Assembly (NCBI GenBank): GCA_964036665.1
Contig: OZ038531.1
Coordinates: forward strand, 9,486,168-9,550,167
Length of the DNA stretch: 64,000 nucleotides
Reading direction: 5' to 3'
DNA from: Gordius sp. MW1
Taxonomy: Eukaryota; Nematomorpha; Gordioida; Gordea; Gordiidae
In this document: in pieces, positions 12,300 to 25,100 of the stretch
How positions within the stretch are numbered: the first letter of the stretch is position 1
How the letters are laid out: the number at the start of each line of letters is the position of its first letter
Notes under the pieces: generated by a model
Told to the model about the DNA's origin: nothing
Seen by the model: the letters and a program-made list of their open reading frames with translations, nothing else
Databases searched by the model: none
Translations under genes and position numbers: made by a program

Positions 12300-15200
12300 A
12301 TGGTTTATACTCCTTTCGATAATCGACTTCTTAAACCTCAGAGCACGATGATTAATTCAAAGAACGGAATCAAGAGCCTGTCGCTAATTGCGGCATTTAT
12401 GTTTGGCATTATTTTGGGTGCTTTAATCGCAACTATAATGATGTCTACTTATAACAAAGTACCATTCGGATATACTTCTACTAAGAATAATTCTAACGTT
12501 GACAATGACGTTAGTCAAATTGTTTCTGACGCGTCAAACATTTTTGTTACTTTAGAAGATAATGCATCAGTAAGTGCTTTAGTATGCGATATTTTTCAGT
12601 ATATTTCACGTGGCGCCTCTAATTTCATTCTAAAAACTATCCTGCACCTTTATGCGTGCATTGCTTAAGATAAAAGATTTAGTCTTGAATGTATTAATTG
12701 AAATTTTTACGTACTTGCACAAACTATTATAAGTATATCAATTTCTGAATATCATAAACTTTATTCAACTCAATATAATATAGTAAAAAAATTGTGGAAA
12801 GTTTTATATTTTTATAATTTTCAGCTTAAAAAAGTGTTGGCATTATTGAACCTAATCTAAGCATTCCGTAAATTAGCGACTTAATAATTTTATCCATAAT
12901 ATCATATAGATTAAGTTCATTTTGTATCGTTATTAAAATTAGCTAATTTGTAATTCCACATGTTTTTGTATAATTAATTCAATTTTCAGCTCTTTTGATG
13001 TATCAATTTTTCGTGTATATGGAAATAGGAGGATATGCAATTTAAACTGAATAGCGTGAAATAGAAATGTTCCATATTTCACGCCACTTTGTAGGTCTCG
13101 TCCAAAAAATTCGTTAAAATGATTGTAGGTGTTATTGTCAATATAATATAAGAAATTTGGCATAAAATGATTTTTAAATATAAAACAAATTTAAATTTAA
13201 TGGATAAAATCGTAAGCTACATAATGAATTTTAGTAAAATGAGCGAGAGCGTTTTATTTATAGCTACCCCTAATTTATACAACATTTTTTAATGAATAAT
13301 GATGCGCATATGAAATGTTAACTTACTTTAATTTTCATAGGACCAACCTAATCTATTCTTATAATATAAAATCTAATATATAAAACTATTGAATTTCTGC
13401 AATTATAAAGTTTGTTCCTTATATTGAAAATACTTTTCAAAATCAGAATTTGGAAGTATTGGTAGACAGATTTGTAAAAGGAGTTTAAATATAATTTGGG
13501 TGAGTTTGGATTTCTAAAATGAATAAAGGGAAATGGCATTAGAGCGAATCATATGACAAAATATAGAGAGTACCTAGAATCAGTTAAAATAATATACATT
13601 GTTGTGATCCAAGAAAAGACGCTTCTTTGTTCTTAAAAGGTTTATTTATGATGAAGTTATTTAAATTAGTCACATTTGTTTTACATTGCTAACTTGCTCT
13701 ATCGATTAAACTATTAAAATAAATAACACAATTAATAAAAAAAATCTCACATGTTTTATGATAAATTTGTAATTTTAGAAATAGTGTTTTTAAGGTTTTG
13801 ATTTGATAGTAAACTATGTGAAAACTAATGTTGATGATGATTCATTAACAGCTTATGAAAATAATATTTGCTTTTAGAAAAATAAAGTTATTTTATAATT
13901 TTTAACGAATAAAATTGTTTAACACTTTCGGGTCGGGTTTAAGTTTAAAAATTTGATACGGTTTTGTGTCGTGTCGTGTAGAATTCGGGTTGAAAAAGTG
14001 GCTAAACAGGCTTCTATACTATATTACTCAAAACCTTTTCAATTGCATTGAAATATTTGAAAGATTTTTAATTATACATACATCTATTTAATATTAAGAC
14101 ATTAACGATTATCTTCTTTTATCTTTTTAGAACATTACCGATTATGTTGATGATTACTTCTACCCAGCATTAGAGAAACTCGAAGAAGTCACTGATGATT
14201 TTGAAGACTTCAATAATTACGACCCTAGTTATTATGAAAATGACTTTTCTGATATCATAAAGCCGCAAATAAAAGAATTGAAGCTTAGTAGCTTCTCGGA
14301 ATTAGCTAATCAAGTTAATAATATCAAAAGTAGAACCCGACGATCACCTCTTTTTATTATGAGTGATGGAAAAGATGAACATGATAAAGATACGCATTTA
14401 TCTAGTAAAACTGCCTCAAACATTCGGACAAAACGAACCAGCAAAAAAAGAGACGGTGTTGATGAACTGGCTGATAATTCAAACAGACAACCATCTCCTC
14501 CCGACAATATTGGCAATAATGTTTATGGGCAAAAGAGGCGACGTAAACGCGACCATAACTTATTATTCATGCCTTTAAGTCATCCTAAGCATCTAACTAT
14601 GTACGTTGAAAGGGAGACCGGCAAAATAGCAAGCATTGAGCAGAAACTTGATCCCTTTTATATCAATGACGGTGAGTTGCAAAGGAAAAGAATTAAACGC
14701 ACCGTTTCAAGGGAACCCCATAAAATAACTAATCTGCGACGCCTTAGCAGTAACAATCAAAATAAATCCAAACCTAAAAAACGGGCATCAAAGCAAGTAC
14801 ATAAAAAATATGAGAAAAACCAAATCAAAAAATTAAATGTCAGGCGTAACATAGCTTCGAATCGAGGTTTAAAGCCTCGTCCCTTATCAGCGCATACAAA
14901 ATCTCACAAGCCTAAAAAACCGATGGTCAAAGCAGTTAAAAAAAGAGAACATAAGTCAATAAGATTAAACAGACGCTTACCAGGCAAAGGTACGGTAAGA
15001 AAGGCAAGAAAAACGCTTAATGGTACAAGGGGGCAGAGAGGTGCTAAGGCTCGCTCTTTATACGGTTTAGCTATTGACCTTTCAAGAAAAAAGCACGATC
15101 ACTTTTATGGATTTAGATCTCTCTTAAAAAATCGTTATAAGTATGGATACCCTAAAACAATAGGCCCATTGAAAAAGACGTCAACCGCCAAATACGCAGC

Positions 15201-18077
15201 CTCAAGTGCAACTACTAAAGGTTATACGAGCTTTGCACTTCCTAAGATAACGAGTAAATTGGCACAAACATTTGAAACTATTAAGCACCCTAAATATGGA
15301 AGTAGCGTAATAAAAGCTGCAGGAGTTGTTGCTGGATTAGCAGGCGTAGTTGCAGGATTGGCTTTAGGAAAAGAAATCAATTCCACAAAAGACACTTTCA
15401 ATTATAATGTTATCCAACAAGGCACACTACCTGTTGGCTTGACAAGTTTAGGCGAATCAATCAAAACTTTAGCCTTCATTAAAATGCCCGATACTTCTTT
15501 GAATAATAGCACCAAAAATCCACCTCCTAACACCTCCATTATGTTTAATATTAATACAGCAACACAAAAAAATTTCATCGATAACTCTGTGTCGCCTACA
15601 TCAACACAAGCTTCCTATGCGTTTACAACCATTCCTAATATATCAACGGCTCCTACGTTCCCTGTTGACTATAATCAGGAAGATTTATTTAAAACTAAGT
15701 TAAAACAAAAAAATCTTAATCATATTCCATTAATTAAAAAAAAAATTTAAATGCGTCTTATTAAGGCCAAAACTTTGTCACATTCTTAGTATGGGATTTA
15801 AATTAATGTTTAAATTGTTAACGTTCTTGCTCTGTGTCTTATTGACACAATTAAAAAAAACAAAGTAAATAGCCATATAAATAAATAAATTGCAAACTTT
15901 AAGCTTTCTATTAGCTGGCTTTATAATAAAAATATAATTTAACCTCATAATTCTTTTTATTAAGATGATTATATTCTTATAATTTTTTGTTCAATAGGGA
16001 CACATCTATTTTAAATTATCAAACAACCATATCTACTAGAGCCTTGTCAAGCACAGAATATGGAATAGAACCTGAAATAACCACTATAGCATATGGCCCC
16101 ACTTTCTCATCAACAACGGGTATGGATCATAGCGACTCCAGCTTCACGACTGGAAGTGTGTCTGACATAACATATGTTATGGAAACTACTTTATCTTCCT
16201 CAGGAGAACAATTTTCATATTCAAGTCCTGATCGTGGCTATTCAATTAGTAGTTACGCTCCGCTAACTGGAACACATGACTATTACGAGATAGCACATAG
16301 TCAGTATGATAAGAATTATAGGCACCCATCCACATTTTTTAATCAGAATACCACACTATCAACCATTACAACAATGGATATCCATTCTTCAAATATTCCC
16401 ACTAATGATAAATATACACATAGTGATGCAACTCAGAGTATGACGCCTAATGTATTTTCAACTAGTTCAGAGGAGACTACATCGTTTAGTAGTAGTATCT
16501 CGACCTTACTCACTTCCGAATATAATGATCAAGAATCAAGCACAATGTCCGGTATTTCAAATACACAACCTTTCGCAAATTCATTTAGTACTGAAACCAA
16601 CCTAATTCTTAAATCTGAATATGATTCTGCAAATTATAATCATGAGTCTTTCTCTCCTAATATGTTAACCAACACAATGACCAGTAGCTCCATGCAAGAA
16701 ATGCAATCTGTACCATATTCTATTCAGACTTCCTCAATATTAAGTTTCTCTGATTTAGAAGTATCTTCAAAACTTCATAGTTCTGACTTTGACGGAAAAC
16801 ACACTTTTGATCCTATATTTACTGATAAAAAGACTTTGAACGCGTTAGAAACATCATCATTTTATTCATCTACCTCCAGAGAGACGGATTCAGAACATGA
16901 TTACTCTACAGAAACATCTAGTTCGATGATGTCAACCCAATCAAACACTCAGAACCTCTCTGAACTATATTCGTCATATAGCAACTTTGATGGCATATCT
17001 ACACATATATCACCCGATTCGACATCCGGTAAATTGTTTGATGATTCAGAACACCGCGAGGATAATATACCATATTACCAAACAGCCGAAGCTTACTACT
17101 TTAGCAGCAAGGATTCTCTTAGGTATTCAGAAACAACCAGTAGCAGTATTTACGATAATAATCGTTATAATTACCATTATGATTTATCGTTTTTGGATAA
17201 AAGGAAAGATTTTTCCCGCAGTGAACTCCATCAGGGTCATTATAACTATAATTTTGAAACAAGTACTATATCCTCTGATATTGGTACGTCCTATAGCTCT
17301 GCACAAACAAATCCGGAAACGACATATGAACAATATGATAATACACTTAGTTACTTAGAATCTAGTCAAGATTTTAATTTTAATCATAACATTTATACTA
17401 ATCCAACACATTTAGATGCACATACTTTTAATGGCCCTGACAGTGTGTTGCAGGCCACTTCACCATACCTTTACTATCCCGGGAAAGATCCAGGGGAAGC
17501 TGCTAGAGAGAATTCAGACCCCGAAGTATTTTTGAAATTGAATAACGCCAAACTAGAGAAAAAATACGGAAAGGATTTTTTGAGCTCGAACGTAAACTTC
17601 AATGGCCGAAACCTGCAATCGTCTCATTCACAGCCACGATATCATCCTGGTCTATTAACCTTACCAGATAATGAAGCCATAGAAGAAGATTACCCAGACT
17701 TTACGATAGACCCAAATGAGTTTGACGAAGAGCAGAGACGAGATATAAAAGCCTTATCAGATATAGATATACCTGAGTATCTGGAAGTAACTACGACTAA
17801 AAAAGAAATGCTCGAAATTCAAAGTAATATTTTATATAAATTTGATAAAAAAAATATCTCTTATTAGTTTTATTCAATAAAAAAATTGCAAATAATTTTA
17901 TTAAATATATTAGGATGCCATTGCAAAAGTTTTAGCCCAGAAGATACTGGCGTTTATTATCAATGTCGTTATGACCCTACTAGGTCTAAACGGACTTTAA
18001 TGGCAATGGATTGTCACCTTTCAGAGCTACCGGCTGAAATACTGTTTCCTAAGGATTGCTCAAAAAGAAATGCTTAA
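12300..18077 (+). CDS. Unrecognised single-pass membrane protein, ~1275 aa
   Basis: Proposed exons 12300-12569, 14131-15698, 15998-17823 and 17914-18077, all GT-AG with matching phases. The donor at 15699 (GTTAAA) is weak; the others are ordinary. Residues 1-26 are polar and about 27-48 form one hydrophobic segment (LSLIAAFMFGIILGALIATI), so it is probably a type II membrane protein, or a secreted one if that segment is cleaved. Next come an acidic Tyr-rich stretch and about 350 residues very rich in Lys and Arg, with several multibasic sites (RTRR, RTKR, QKRRRKRD, RIKRT) like proprotein-convertase targets. A Gly/Ala/Val segment lies near residue 486-504, followed by about 610 residues rich in Ser, Thr, Tyr and Asn (a possible O-glycosylated region). 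The final exon carries five cysteines beginning CHCKSF. No enzyme domain is visible and I do not recognise the family. The ordered exons and long frames make a real gene likely; function is unknown. Confidence 0.75.
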
Positions 18078-18314
18078 TACATTTTAAACCAACAAAAAAT
18101 TTTATGCATTTGAGCGTTCCTCGAAATTGTTTTGATTTGCAATCATATTTAATCTAACCTATAAATTACTGTTTTTTAAAATTTTACTTTTAAGCTGAAA
18201 GCTATATAACTATGCACTTGATATTAATTTATATTCAAATTGTGTTTTTAACCTAGTTACCTGTATAAAATGTAAGCCATTCCTGGTGTAACCTAATTAA
18301 ATTTTAGCGGTCGG

Positions 18315-18320
18315 AATAAA
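18315..18320 (+). terminator. AATAAA poly(A) signal of the 12300 gene
   Basis: First clear AATAAA downstream of the stop codon at 18075-18077, about 240 nt into the presumed 3' UTR. Confidence 0.5.
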
Positions 18321-21300
18321 CGAAGTAAGTATATTTACATGTCTCTGTATCACCTAACTATATAATTGGTTATAATTATGGAGTTAACATTAGGAATTTT
18401 GATGTAATATAATATCTACGTATTTAAATAATTATAATTATGTGAGTTTTTATTGCTAAATTATCTATTTAAATAATATATCGCTATTTAATTATTTAAA
18501 CAAACAAATTAGCTAGATTGCCATTAGATGTAAAAGTAAATTCTACACCTTAATATGATTCAGCAATGAATATTAGATTCAATTGCTTTTCATTTATCTA
18601 ATTTCGTAATGAAGTTCTATAAAAGAGAAGTATAATACTAGTAGTGTAACCTTAGAAAGGAATATAAACCTGTATAACTTTATATAAACACTAAAAATTA
18701 TCGCCGATGCACGATTTAGAAAACCTGTAACAATATTTGAATAGAATAATGTTTAAGATAATAACTGTTTTATGTAGATATTTACTTCCAAATTAACTGA
18801 TTTCATAGTATTCAATGTTTGCCAGACTAAAAATGTTTGCTGTTGCATCTTAATTATATAAATTTGTGTTTTATGCAATCTATAAACATAACGAACAAGC
18901 GGGATTAGTAATGTTCAATTGCGCTGGGTGTAAAATTAATAATGTGTTAGCAAAGTAGAGTCCAACTTGGGCACGAGTCAAACGACTCTCAAGCGGTTTT
19001 GTAAAAGTTTACATTACAAAACAAATTCTCTCGGATCGCAAATAAACTAGCTCCAAAATTTTTTTTATTAAACAATATATTTAAATAAATCTTTACTTGA
19101 TTAGTTGTCATACTTGCTCATACTTCGATAAACATTCTAAGTAACGTACCGAAGTTGGATTCAATTAAATTAATAATTGATCTATTTCCCGTTTTCTTTA
19201 AATGCAACTGAATATCTAACTTATTTTATATAGGGAGTTTTTTACAATTTCTTATAAAAAGCTTATATTTTATTAAAGTTGACAGATTGAAGCGATTTGC
19301 ACGTGTGACCTGTCAATTTTTTTGGTATATCGCCACGGTTCGGAAATATATATAAATTAAACTCGATAATTTTTTGACTTCCTATGTCTTTGGATTTAAC
19401 TCTCATATTGGGTTATTAAATTAAATTTCCCCGCCTGAATGCAATCGAATAAATGTAAATAAAGCAATATTTTTAAGCTGAGATTTTATAGAATAGGCAT
19501 AGGAGGATAAATAAATCATTATCTCTCTAAATTTATTTAAGACAATTTTATTACCTTTAAAGACAACTTTGTCAAAGTGTTACGCTGTTAATGTCTAGTG
19601 GGTGCCTCAAACCGCTGAACCACACCTGAAATTTTTAATGTCTAACTCGAAGCCCACTTGCGTGAAAAAAATTATTTGAAACTCGACCAAAAGGTAAAAT
19701 TATAAGATTTTAACTAATATTAATTAGAAACATTATATACTTTAAGTGCATTTTGGCCTTGTACCAAATATTTATTAGGTTCAGTATTTTGCCTATCTAA
19801 TTTCATTTCGTGTTTCAAATCAATTTAATTTAAATTTTTTTCACCTGAGAGATATAACTATTTTTAACTAGTTATTTGGTAAAAAAGTTATCAATTTTTT
19901 AATTGACCCCATCATAATTCGAATTAGGATTGGGTTCTGATCAGCTTTGATTGGTCGAGTAGAGCTCTACGTTTAATGCAATATGTTAGCTAATAAGACA
20001 CTGTGCAATGAAAAATGCATTTAAATGTATGTTTATTAATAAAAGCACATATTGCTAAAATTTTGAATGTAGATGCCTTGTTAATGAATGTTGTTAATTG
20101 ACGCCTTTTAGACCGCATATACTATAATACATCAAGTAGTGAATCGTGCTTATATTAAATTTATTGAAGCCACAGTCATTTTAAGCACTTTGAGATTTTA
20201 TCGTTTTAATTGATTACTGTCGATTTTTATCCCGACTATTGACTTGTTAAATACTTAGCCCAAACTATGTCAATTAAGTATTTGCTTTGTTAGTTTTTTA
20301 CGCCAAGCCACCTTTATCACAAGGTAAGGCAGAGTGAGAAGCACACATATGTTTTATATATAATGAAAATACATGTGAAAATGTTCACATTTTTTGCTAT
20401 TATCTAAGATTCATAAATCAACATAGCACGAGCAGAATTATGCACATACATATTAACAGGCACAAGTTATACAATAGGTGGGTATTTAAAAGTTTGACAA
20501 GCGTTTTAATAGTAGTTACTCTACAGCCATACATCTTTTGTTGATAGTATATTTTAAAAATACCATTAGGCTACCTAGCTTTTTAAGGGTTTAGCTGGAC
20601 GGCTTGAGCTTTCATATTTTATGATCGTAGCGCTTGGAATAAGCTAAAGCATACTATCCATGGAAGTTAGTTATTCCAATACCCGGCCAACAATTTTAAA
20701 AATGTATGACAACTAGTTAATAATTTAATTCTGCCTGAAAAGGTTTTTAGTTGCAATTAACTAGAAATTTTCGACCTTTATTGGAAGAAAGGAAGGAAGG
20801 AAGGAAGGAAGCGGCTTAACCATTGCACAATAGACTGATAGTTTCTTTAAATGGAACCAAAGCAGCATCGAGTTTACCACTTTCACAACTTCCTCCTGAA
20901 TAATGCAAAGATAAAAAATTCAAGAAGCACCAAGCCCTATTGGTTTTTATTATTTACATCTACAATCTAAAATTTTATTAAGAACCCTTACAAATCAAAA
21001 AGGTTTTTATGAGAAAATAAGACGGCATTTATAAAATTCAACTAATCATTTTACTGCAACTACAATAAGCGTTGGAAAATAGAAGACATAAATATTCAAA
21101 TTCGTTTTTAATGTAGTTATATCCTTATTAATATATTAATTTCAATAAATAGTAAATCTTGCAAAATGTATTAACTGTCCCAAGGTGTGATTTATTTATC
21201 TTAATTACTTTGTAGAAATTGTAATTTTTATATATATTTGCAAATAATAACATTCTCATTATATATGAAGACCAATATCATATCGTATTTTTAGTTGCTC

Positions 21301-21829
21301 TTAAGAAAATGACATTTATTGGCAATTAAAGGGCCACTATGAACCAAGATATTTATTAAAGTTTCATAATATAGAAAGTCATCAAATGTATGTGAATAAA
21401 ATGTACCTAAGAGTCAATAGAGATTGGATGAGCTCATATTAAGCGTGATTTGATATATGTTAATCATATCTTAACTCCTAATAATTTGAAAATTAAAGCA
21501 ATTAAAACTTCTTGATCATACACTCGATACCAACCGAGATGAGAATGTAAGATCAATGAAGGATTAAGACAGATAATTACGTCGACATCTATACATAAAT
21601 GGCTGCAAATACATAGACGTGTTAGCAATTGATTTGCGAATGGGAATGATGCTACAAAAAGGCTATATAAAAACGCAAGGTTTCTTATATTTACCTTTAA
21701 ATAAAAAGGAACTAAATACCTTGGCCATTTTACTGCCTTTGTTCTAGATTAAGGTTCCTGATTTTGAAAACTAATCTAATGATGCATGGCACTAGCCATA
21801 TATAAACTATAGAAAAAGTTAATAACTTG
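18321..21829. other. AT-rich intergenic DNA
   Basis: No exon with conserved coding character was found on either strand. A GGAA microsatellite lies at about 20784-20811. A short stretch near 19597-19640 resembles a tRNA A box on the minus strand but has no matching B box. Confidence 0.55.
20784..20811. repeat. (GGAA)n microsatellite
   Basis: About six tandem GGAA units in otherwise unique AT-rich DNA. Confidence 0.9.
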
Positions 21830-22170
21830 AAATTGGTGCCAAGATTGCGCGAATGCTTTTAAAAAATATCCAAAAAGCAGTTCCCCATAATATTTTCGAC
21901 GGATGCTTCGTTCAAAGAACTTGGCGGACTACTTGCACACGAAAATAGATATTATGAGCGCACCCTTAACGCCGTCAAGAAAATTATAGTCAGATTGAAA
22001 AAGATACTTAGCTATAATGTTTGCTTTTCCTAAATCAACTTTTTTTTAGGTTTAATATCATTAATCTATACCAGCAAGCCGTACTGACGGGACTACAGAG
22101 ATGGGCCTTATATACGACACCCTGCCCTTATATCATCAAATACAAAACTGGTAAAGAAAATGTGCATAAT
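21830..22170 (+). mobile_element. Gypsy-type LTR retrotransposon fragment (RNase H region)
   Basis: Two short peptide runs typical of the RNase H part of Ty3/Gypsy polymerases are visible: STDASFKELGGLLAHE near 21897 and, further on, QRWALYTTPCPYIIKYKTGKEN near 22096 (the RWAL, IKY and GKEN landmarks). No LTR, integrase or gag is present nearby. This is an old, clearly broken fossil fragment with several disruptions and no capacity to move. Confidence 0.7.
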
Positions 22171-25100
22171 AAGTTAAACCGGAGTTTTATAAGGGTGTAA
22201 GCAATAGACAATATATATAAATTGTATATGACAATGGTCTATCAACAAAAGGACATATAAATAAAAATTATTCAGCTTTCAAAGCTCGCCATTGGAAGGA
22301 AGAATTTTATGCGTAAAGTATTAATTATTCAAATAAGCATTAGATTCAGAGGGGGCTGCGTTTCACAACTGCTTAAATCTGGACTTCTGATTATACAAAT
22401 CTCCTTTTTTACGTATTTGTGTAACAAAAAATAAGAAATGAATAGTGAAAATGTAAGATTGAACAAATTATCGTATACTGAATAAAATAGTGTAATTAAT
22501 TTTAAATATGTTAACTTGATAATATAATGTCATGGCATTTTTTGATGCATATTCAAATCAAGGCCAATAGACTTGTATATCAAATGTTATACAAGTAATT
22601 TTTAAAATCTTGCAGTAAAATCTAGTTGTTATGTGGAATTTCTACGGCAGGGCTATTGGATGAATGGTGAACCCGTTTGGAACCCTATGTTACTAAAAAT
22701 AATATTATTTTTACATTAATAAAAATTATGATTCATATTAAACATGTTAAAATCGCAATATTTCATTTATTAAATTTTCACTTACTAAATGGATTGGGCC
22801 AAACAGGCCAAATCAAGTAGTAAGCCATGTCTGGCATAGAAATAAGGACAAGTTGGGAGGGGGGCTGGAGGTTTCCAATTTGGTAGGTGCTGGGAAGGTC
22901 CGTTGCAGATCTCTAATTTATCCAAAATTTACTAACTTGAAGTTCAAACACTACAGAGAAGTATTTTGCACGTAATAGTAGATATGAGAATTTTGTAAAA
23001 CATGACAAATGTAATTTAGTTAATTTTAAATTACGACTTTTATACTGAAAATTTGCCCTGAACACATCTTGTAAATTGTATGTAGTATTTTACCTAGTAA
23101 ACTTTATGTAGCATTTTACCTAGTAAAATTTATGTAGTATTTATGTAATACTGATTTTTGTCCCTCATTTTAGCATCTATGTGCCTTCCATTCACATCTA
23201 ATTTTAAATCCAAAGATAATAGTGAATTTGTATGTTTACAACTATGTTTAACCAAACTTAACACCTTTTTTAAATATAATCGTATTGAAATCCGTTCGTA
23301 TTAACTTAAGATAAATATATCAATTTGGGGTAAAAGTTTTAAAAATATCAAATTTGTCCTGATTTAATCTTCACATACAACGCCTAGTAAATTTGCTCGA
23401 CTTGAATTAATAAAAACGAAAATAAAAAGTTATAAGCAAGATTTTAAAACTCTAATTATATAAATTTACTTTCACTTAATTTATGTTGATGGCCTCGTTA
23501 ACTTATTTAAAATCTAGTCCAAGGTAGCCATGGCTAAAAAGTAGTTTATCTAATGGTCTTTTTTTGTGTTAAGACAATTGTGATTATGGATGAAAAACGC
23601 GTATACACAATAAAGTGTTATGCTATATGACCCATTTTCGGTTGCCGAAAGTGAGAGAAACGTTTTTTACAAAATAAAGACACCACTGCAACCAACAAAC
23701 CAAAAATTCATAAATTATCTATTCTCATTTATGTGTTACGAGAAGGGCGATTGTATAAATTTTCAATTGACGAAATTATTCCAGAAATAATTAAACTTCA
23801 GCATACTATATTCTGTTTCAAAGTAATATCTTTTCTAAACAGGTTAACAGCGATATCTTGTAAGTAATTTATATTGATACACTAAATGATTAACTAATGC
23901 TTATATATTTAGTGATTAGTTAATCGATAAGTAATTTTTATTTACGATGATTAAATTTATATATATGTCTATTTTTCACATTTCTATAGTTTTATGATAG
24001 ATTTGTTTTCTAACAATTTTCCGGCATTATACTAATACATATTTTAAAACTAGGTCACTATGCCTATTATGACCACAACATTTATTCTTGCAGTACAAGT
24101 ATCTTTCCTGATATTAAGATGATTCGCAAGTCAGTATACATATAACATTTCGTCGCTATATAATTAATTATTTAAATTTTAACGATTTAAGAATTTTAGC
24201 CTAAATGACCATAAAACTAATTCAATTAATTTTTTTCGACTATTTAAAAAAAAACAATTAATACATAACATTTATCGAAGTATTTTATAAAACCTTTTCG
24301 ACAGTACCAAAATTAAATATAATTCTATTTGTTTTTAAGTCTGTGAAGCGCCTTATAGTATTTTTATCAAGAATGATTGGTGTAGGAGAAATCTTAAGTA
24401 GTGAGAGCTATTTATATTAAATTTGCCCCATTTATTTTGGTCATCGGTACAAAAAACATTAAGGGTCCATAAGTGCTTGATGGTGGAGATAGATTGGTAG
24501 GAGGGATACGTGTGTTTCATCTAAAATATTGATTTTTGTGCAACATATTCGGACATCAGATTGGTCCATGTGTATAGGATGTATGGGTGGCTTGGGATTG
24601 ATGTTGGGCTAGTCTGTGAGGGCATAATGGTGGTTTTATGCGATAGCTTAGGGCGCGTGAATAGTCCGGTAGGGGGATAAAGCATTAATAATAGTAAAAA
24701 ATTCGCGAGTGTCGTGTGCGGGAGGGGAAAAAAAATTGGGAGGAGGCACAAGATTGTATATAACACATATTGAGAATGGTAATATTATTCGCACTCTCGA
24801 TGTTGGCTCGTATTGTACATATGGGGGTATTTGGGGTGCAGGGACCCAAACGACATCCAAAAATCAATTTATTCATTCCCCATGGATCGTTTCTCCATCT
24901 AAAGACCAACCCTCCTTTGTACCCCTTTATTATCTCGAATGCCCAATAACTTCAACGCAGGCGCCAGAGCCCTAAATGCTCAATATCGACTCAACAAGCC
25001 GACGACCTGATAAAGCGACTAACATGATCGTGACAACATAAATTAGGAAAAGGTATAATGGTAGCTCGAATGAATAATTGATAGCACTGCACTGACCATC

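Noticed and set aside
12939-13163. 74-codon minus-strand open frame in the first intron of the 12300 gene
   Set aside because: AT-rich composition, no splice context and no recognisable domain.
15318-15371. Resemblance of the Gly/Ala/Val run near residue 486-504 to a viral-type fusion peptide
   Set aside because: The match is compositional only. The surrounding protein has no heptad repeats, glycoprotein cysteine pattern or retroelement context.
17914-18077. Possible Ig domain end (PEDTGVYYQC) in the last exon of the 12300 gene
   Set aside because: The D-x-G-x-Y-x-C spacing is off by one and no partner cysteine or Trp strand lies upstream.
19595-19645. tRNA-like A box on the minus strand
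   Set aside because: No B box or cloverleaf follows at the right distance, so neither a tRNA gene nor a SINE could be supported.
24470-24980. Overlapping open frames on both strands in a G-rich stretch
   Set aside because: Openness on both strands follows from base composition. No domain, splice context or conserved motif is visible.
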